From an uncultured Bacilli bacterium (GTDB lineage Bacteria > Bacillota_I > Bacilli_A > RF39 > UBA660): a stretch of 64,000 nucleotides of DNA. Positions 63,809 to 64,000 of the stretch are shown in pieces (position 1 is the first letter of the stretch; each line of letters starts with the position of its first letter). The notes beneath the pieces were generated by a model that saw only the letters and a program-made list of their open reading frames with translations, was not told where the DNA came from and did no database searches. The position numbers and the translations under genes are program-made. The stretch covers positions 1 through 64,000 of the forward strand of contig CAKPDF010000002.1 of the NCBI GenBank assembly GCA_934148535.1, read 5' to 3'.

Positions 63809-64000
63809 TTATTTAGATACTTTTTCATTACTCTTTAATAACTCTTTTCTAGAAAGATTTAACTTACCCTTTTTATCATATCCTAAAGCAACAGCCATTA
63901 TCTCATCTCCTACTTTAACAACATCACTAACCTTATCAACTCTCTTACTATCAAGTTGAGATATATGAATAAGTCCCTCACAGCCAGGCCATAGCTCAAC
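63809..64000 (-). CDS. pnp: polyribonucleotide nucleotidyltransferase, C-terminal S1 domain (partial)
   Basis: The last 63 codons of a gene that begins outside the window. The sequence [19 protein letters not shown], then [19 protein letters not shown] and [11 protein letters not shown], is the S1 RNA-binding domain in the form typical of PNPase, the phosphorolytic 3'-5' exoribonuclease of the RNA degradosome. Another S1 protein cannot be ruled out from so short a part, but 'DVVKVGDE' with 'NLSRK' is strongly PNPase-like. Confidence 0.85.
   Translation of the reverse strand, partial: VELWPGCEGLIHISQLDSKRVDKVSDVVKVGDEIMAVALGYDKKGKLNLSRKELLKSNEKVSK

Overview
The window is chromosomal DNA of a very AT-rich, low-GC Firmicute, probably an uncultured gut-type member of the Bacilli. 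The main reasons are Bacillus-like gene order (miaB-ricA; aspS, 6S RNA, tcdA, rarA), Shine-Dalgarno starts of the GGAGG/GGTGA type, sigma-A promoters (TTGACA, 17 bp, TATAAT), a T-box, and the standard code (TGA ends several genes). Sporulation-type genes occur at three places: a SpoVD/FtsI-like penicillin-binding protein, SpoIVB and SpoIIM. The lineage seems to derive from sporeformers, but the window cannot show that it sporulates.

Layout. 0.1-9.6 kb: a PASTA-containing class B PBP gene beside mraY, cut at its active-site SxxK motif by a 6.0-kb serine-recombinase element carrying a histidine phosphatase, a seven-repeat CnaB surface protein, a 47-aa protein and the recombinase. Precise excision would restore Ser-Thr-Phe-Lys in frame. 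9.7-11.6 kb: a secreted protein behind a leader ORF with a nine-G tract. 11.7-14.1 kb: a CsoR-family regulator and a CadA-type P-type ATPase with an operator in the promoter spacer. 14.2-18.0 kb: an unknown 572-aa protein with an HTH partner and a palindromic operator, a SpaA-like lipoprotein, and tandem small hydrophobic peptides in a 135-bp duplication. 18.0-26.1 kb: lepA, two divergent RNB-family proteins, miaB, ricA, map. 26.1-37.0 kb: TspO, an LRR protein, a membrane MutS-like ATPase, a 1305-aa unknown with an ALDH-like partner, and SpoIVB. 37.0-44.7 kb: T-box, aspS, a ClpX-like ATPase, a BtaA-like protein, 6S RNA, tcdA, rarA. 44.7-52.0 kb: small membrane proteins, a pentapeptide-like repeat protein, a XerC/D recombinase, phosphomannomutase, a DUF1540 protein and an XRE regulator.

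52.0-58.8 kb holds a compact type II CRISPR-Cas locus: five repeats and four 30-nt spacers, a divergently placed long Csn2-like gene, a tracrRNA with its own promoter, and cas2-cas1-cas9 on the opposite strand. Beside the distal end of the array lie a promoter-hairpin mini-transcription unit and a 34-aa hydrophobic peptide gene with a perfect 15-bp inverted repeat. 58.8-64.0 kb: SpoIIM, small membrane proteins, MscL, a VanY-like carboxypeptidase, a ZIP transporter, a frameshifted CFI-box protein and the 3' end of pnp.

The items most worth follow-up are the excisable element in the PBP active site, the rearranged type II CRISPR locus with its flanking mini-genes, the poly-G leader, and the paired pseudoenzyme-like proteins (RNB twins; ALDH-like partner of the 1305-aa protein).
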